24,394 bases of DNA from assembly GCA_031372705.1 (NCBI GenBank), contig JANMLV010000152.1, positions 1-24,394 of the forward strand, read 5' to 3'. The notes beneath the pieces were generated by a model that was given only the letters and a program-made list of their open reading frames with translations, was not told the DNA's origin and made no database searches. The translations under genes and the position numbers were made by a program. Positions 21,633-24,394 of this stretch are shown one piece after another. The stretch comes from UBA7236 sp031372705. GTDB taxonomy: Bacteria > Bacteroidota > Bacteroidia > Chitinophagales > BACL12. Every line of letters begins with the position of its first letter. Position 1 is the stretch's first letter.

Positions 21633-23324
21633 ATGAGAAAGCCAATTTACCTTCCTCTCCTTGTAATCACACTCCTAAGCTATTCAGAAAAGCTATTTGC
21701 ACAACCTTGCGGTTTTGTTGAAGATTATGCCAGTGACGCAGGTTGGACAGACTTTTATTGGTATTATGCGGTAACGGGAGCATGTACATCCGACAACCAA
21801 AATGGCACACTGAGCTTTACCGGTGGTCAATTGAATTTCGACAATGTAAATGATGCTAACGACACCCGTTTTTACCAAGTGCTGCCTGTTGCTGTGAATG
21901 AAGATTTCTGGACAATTTCTACTGAATTTACGCCAACTGCGGGAGGTGCCTTGGGTAGAACTGACGCCATTGTTGTGGCACTTTCTGAGGGTACTGACAA
22001 TCCCATATCTGATACCTACTCTATTTGTGAATATAGCAACACAGATGCACTATTTGTAATGTGGGCCTCCGAATTTGCGGCAGCTCCGGAAAATATTGGC
22101 TTTGAAATTTGGGGTAATGATAATGGAGTAACCTACGTATCAGAGCGCGTTGCTGCACCTTATGGCGATACCTATTATTTGCAGTTTACGCGTGTTGCCT
22201 ATAATTATATGACCTTAGATATTTATCTGGATGCCATGCATACTGAATTATTTGGCTCTGTTCCTTGCTTAGAAGTACCAAATTCTATTGATGGGCTTAC
22301 AACTATCCAACATGGCAATTTTCCCGGCGGTTCTTATCAACGAAAGCTTACTGCAACACTTGACAATACCTGCTTTAGAAACATAGATGTAGTAGCAGCA
22401 TCAATAACAGGTCCTACAAGTGTTTGTATAGGTTCTATAAACGAATACACCATGACAACCTTATCGGGAGCAGATATTACTTGGGAAATTCCTGATGGTA
22501 TTGACTATACAACAGCAGGAGGAGCAGGAGCAACCATTACAGTTAACGACTGGCCGGCGGTTGGAACTTATACCCTCACTTGCATTATTAATTATAATTG
22601 TTTTTACGATACGGCATATCTCGATGTTACGGTAATAGACCCGGGTAGTTCTATCATAATTGAAGAAGCATTTTGCGAAGGTGGTAACGCAACGATTAAT
22701 GTTGAACAAACCGGTGCTACTTATCTTTGGGATGATGGCACCACCGAGGCTACAAATAATTTTGAAACAGCAGGAACCTATTGGGTTATCGTTAGCGTAG
22801 GCGAATGTTTTTTTACAGATACCATTATAATTACAGAATACCCTTTACCAACAATTGAATTAGGTGATGACCTGACTATTTGCGGGAATGAAGTAGTAAC
22901 CGGACCTTCGGGTTTTAGCGCCTATTTTTGGAATACCGGTGTCGCAACGCAAAGTTTTACAACTGCAGTTCCGGGTGATTATACACTTACGGTAACGGAT
23001 GAAAATGGATGCACAACAAGTGATTTTATTACATTGATTAATGGGTGTGACGATCATATCGATTTACCGAATGCATTTTCTCCTAATAATGATAATGTGA
23101 ATGATTTATTCGGGCCTATTTATTCCGGAAATATTACTGATTATCATATTGAAATTTATAATCGCTGGGGGCAACTTGTATTTGAAACAAACAAGCTGGA
23201 TAAAGCCTGGGACGGCACTTTCGAACAAGAAGTTCAACCAATGGGGGCATTTACTTTTGTTATGAGTGCTACATTAAATAGCAAAAGCTTGGTGAAGCAA
23301 GGAAGTTTTATCTTAGTTCGATAA
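21633..23324 (+). CDS. Large T9SS-secreted protein with gliding-type C-terminal domain
   Basis: The 563-aa product has a signal peptide (MRKPIYLPLLVITLLSYSEK, then LFAQ). Residues about 25-250 look like a jelly-roll/LamG-type beta domain ('GTLSFTGGQLNFDNVNDAND', 'FWTISTEFTPTAGG'). Two or three Ig/PKD-like segments follow ('ITGPTSVCIGSINEYTM', 'ATYLWDDGTTEATNNFETAG', 'DLTICGNEVVTGPSGFSAYF'). Residues about 477-563 form a T9SS type B (gliding motility-associated, TIGR04131-type) sorting domain: 'NAFSPNNDNVNDLFGP', 'IEIYNRWGQLVFET' and 'GAFTFVMSATL'. It is probably exported to the cell surface, perhaps as an adhesin; the ligand is unknown. It may be co-transcribed with hemJ, 25 bp downstream, although a -7 box lies in that gap. 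Confidence 0.9.
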   Translation: MRKPIYLPLLVITLLSYSEKLFAQPCGFVEDYASDAGWTDFYWYYAVTGACTSDNQNGTLSFTGGQLNFDNVNDANDTRFYQVLPVAVNEDFWTISTEFTPTAGGALGRTDAIVVALSEGTDNPISDTYSICEYSNTDALFVMWASEFAAAPENIGFEIWGNDNGVTYVSERVAAPYGDTYYLQFTRVAYNYMTLDIYLDAMHTELFGSVPCLEVPNSIDGLTTIQHGNFPGGSYQRKLTATLDNTCFRNIDVVAASITGPTSVCIGSINEYTMTTLSGADITWEIPDGIDYTTAGGAGATITVNDWPAVGTYTLTCIINYNCFYDTAYLDVTVIDPGSSIIIEEAFCEGGNATINVEQTGATYLWDDGTTEATNNFETAGTYWVIVSVGECFFTDTIIITEYPLPTIELGDDLTICGNEVVTGPSGFSAYFWNTGVATQSFTTAVPGDYTLTVTDENGCTTSDFITLINGCDDHIDLPNAFSPNNDNVNDLFGPIYSGNITDYHIEIYNRWGQLVFETNKLDKAWDGTFEQEVQPMGAFTFVMSATLNSKSLVKQGSFILVR

Positions 23325-23339
23325 TTATAGTTTAAATAT

Positions 23340-23347
23340 TATTTTTA
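23340..23347 (+). promoter_or_regulatory. Candidate -7 box of hemJ
   Basis: TATTTTTA is one base from TAnnTTTG and ends 2 nt before the hemJ ATG. With no -33 element seen, readthrough from the upstream gene is an equally good explanation. Confidence 0.3.
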
Positions 23348-23349
23348 GC

Positions 23350-23889
23350 ATGAATTACTATCCATATATAGTAGCAGCGCATATTATATTTATTGTAACC
23401 TGGTTTGCAGCACTGTTTTATATTGTAAGGCTGTATATTTATCACACCGAAGCATTACAAAAGGCGGAACCCGATAAAAGTATTTTAGCAGCTCAATTTA
23501 CGCTGATGGAAAAGCGATTGATGAATATCATTGGAACGCCATCAATGGTTTTAGTTGTAATTACAGGAAGCATTTTGCTTACTATAAACCCTCAATTTTT
23601 GCAGGAAGGTTGGATGCACATGAAATTATTTTTTGTGCTATGTGTGGTTGGATATCATTTTAGTTGCTTGCGCATCCAAAAACGATTGGCCGTCAACACT
23701 TCGAAACTAAGTTCTCAGCAATTACGACTGTTTAATGAGCTCGCTACCATTTTTTTATTTGCAATTGTGTTTCTTGTAGAACTAAAAAACATGGTCGACA
23801 TGCTTTATGGTTTCTTTGCATTAATTGGATTAGCAATAATATTAATGATTGCAATTAAGCTATACCGCAAAAGCAGAACTAAAAGCTAA
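23350..23889 (+). CDS. hemJ: Protoporphyrinogen IX oxidase HemJ (CopD-like membrane protein)
   Basis: The 179-aa integral membrane protein has about five hydrophobic segments. HemJ oxidises protoporphyrinogen IX to protoporphyrin IX in heme synthesis, with electrons going to the quinone pool. The N-terminal 'AAHIIFIVTWFAALFYIVRLYIYH' (9-32) has the conserved His11 and the 'RLYIYH' motif. 'MEKRLMNIIGTPSMVLVVITG' (52-72) and 'WMHMKLFFVLCVVGYH' (88-103) hold the conserved Lys and His of the family. The length fits. Neighbours are unrelated surface proteins. Other heme genes are not in the window, so the link to menaquinone here (mqnB/D) is only by pathway. Confidence 0.88.
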   Translation: MNYYPYIVAAHIIFIVTWFAALFYIVRLYIYHTEALQKAEPDKSILAAQFTLMEKRLMNIIGTPSMVLVVITGSILLTINPQFLQEGWMHMKLFFVLCVVGYHFSCLRIQKRLAVNTSKLSSQQLRLFNELATIFLFAIVFLVELKNMVDMLYGFFALIGLAIILMIAIKLYRKSRTKS

Positions 23890-23923
23890 TTCGTAAAAAC
23901 TACATTGAATTTTTACCGGTAAA

Positions 23924-24277
23924 TTATTTAGCAGATTTACGCAATCCAAATAGCTGCTTTATCGTATTAATAATGTTATTAATACCGTTGTTGTTCCCTC
24001 CACTTTCAATCATTCTTCCGGCTACTAACTCTTCTTGCACAACAACATCGCAACTACTTTCAGGCACCACACCTTTTACGGCAGGCACTAAAAACGATGC
24101 AGGTTCGGTGGAAGGTAAAGTTGTTGTAATACTGATGTCTGAGGTTGATGCAACTGATGCATGACTGCTGATAACATATTGATTATATGCCTGAAACGCT
24201 CCTGCGCCCATTCTGGCACTTTGACCGTATAGTTGCGCTGACACAACAAATACAAAGATTAATATTCCGTATTTCAT
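23924..24277 (-). CDS. Small secreted protein of unknown function
   Basis: The 117-aa product has a signal peptide (MKYGILIFVFVVSAQLYG, cut before QS). The mature part is Ser/Thr/Val-rich ('HASVASTSDISITTTLPSTE'), then 'VVVQEELVAGRMIESGG', an Asn-rich turn ('NNNGINNIINTIKQLFG') and a basic end 'LRKSAK'. No family is recognised. An in-frame TTG at 24304 lies inside the -7 box and is rejected. It is convergent with hemJ, 34 bp apart. The protein could be a small surface or periplasmic factor. Confidence 0.65.
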   Translation of the reverse strand: MKYGILIFVFVVSAQLYGQSARMGAGAFQAYNQYVISSHASVASTSDISITTTLPSTEPASFLVPAVKGVVPESSCDVVVQEELVAGRMIESGGNNNGINNIINTIKQLFGLRKSAK

Positions 24278-24301
24278 ATTTATATAACGCTGATTCAAAA
24301 A

Positions 24302-24309
24302 CAAAATTA
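24302..24309 (-). promoter_or_regulatory. -7 promoter box of the small secreted-protein gene
   Basis: On the minus strand this reads TAATTTTG, matching TAnnTTTG, 24 nt before the ATG at 24277. The -33 element is not clear. The remaining bases to the window end show no gene. Confidence 0.45.
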
Positions 24310-24394
24310 TGGTGGAATGGTATACAAGATTTCGGTAGCATCAATTTTTACAGAACGATGATATTTCCACATTAATTTAAAAGTCGAAAACTGT

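Overview
The window looks like chromosomal DNA of a Bacteroidota bacterium, probably outside the gut Bacteroides. The DNA is AT-rich. Promoters follow the Bacteroidota pattern (TTTG, about 19 nt, TAnnTTTG) and Shine-Dalgarno sites are nearly absent. Two proteins carry type IX secretion (T9SS) C-terminal domains and a third contains a GldN/PorN-like domain. Menaquinone is made by the futalosine route (mqnB-mqnD). No tRNA, rRNA, CRISPR array, phage gene or intact transposase was seen.

Layout. 1-346 is a 176-bp tandem repeat of hairpin-forming DNA, followed by a 50-codon ORF. 858-3093 holds a FISUMP-domain secreted protein divergent from the mqnB-mqnD operon. 3090-5252 holds a class II aldolase-family enzyme, a small lipoprotein and mtnA, suggesting 5-methylthioribose-1-phosphate metabolism. 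A secreted protein ending in tryptophan-rich 19-residue repeats starts 2 bp from mtnA, divergently. Then come skp/ompH with a strong promoter and terminator, a T9SS beta-propeller-like protein, a DUF5916/CBM9-like outer-membrane protein, and a lipoprotein esterase with a consensus promoter.

12.2-17.8 kb holds a GT39-type membrane glycosyltransferase, a gene-poor stretch with an orphan signal-peptide ORF, a lipoprotein with an 'AVLPP' motif, a PIG-L deacetylase with a doubtful 5' end, a GPH-type sugar transporter and purE. 17.8-19.3 kb is decaying: a MORN-like plus GldN/PorN-like gene split by a frameshift, then a frameshifted remnant of an unknown gene. The rest holds a secreted heavy-metal-associated protein, a 2OG-Fe(II) oxygenase with a TTG start, purK, a large T9SS protein with a gliding-type C-terminal domain, hemJ and a small secreted protein.

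How genes work together: mqnB and mqnD are two steps of menaquinone synthesis; purE and purK are consecutive steps of purine synthesis but lie 2.6 kb apart on the same strand; mtnA and the aldolase-family gene likely act consecutively on a methionine-salvage intermediate. Several genes have a -7 promoter box only 4-7 nt before the start codon, implying leaderless or nearly leaderless mRNAs. The most notable observations are the split MORN/GldN-like gene, the W-repeat protein with its 2-bp divergent start, the leaderless promoter pattern and the tandem hairpin repeat. No clear new multi-gene system is evident.
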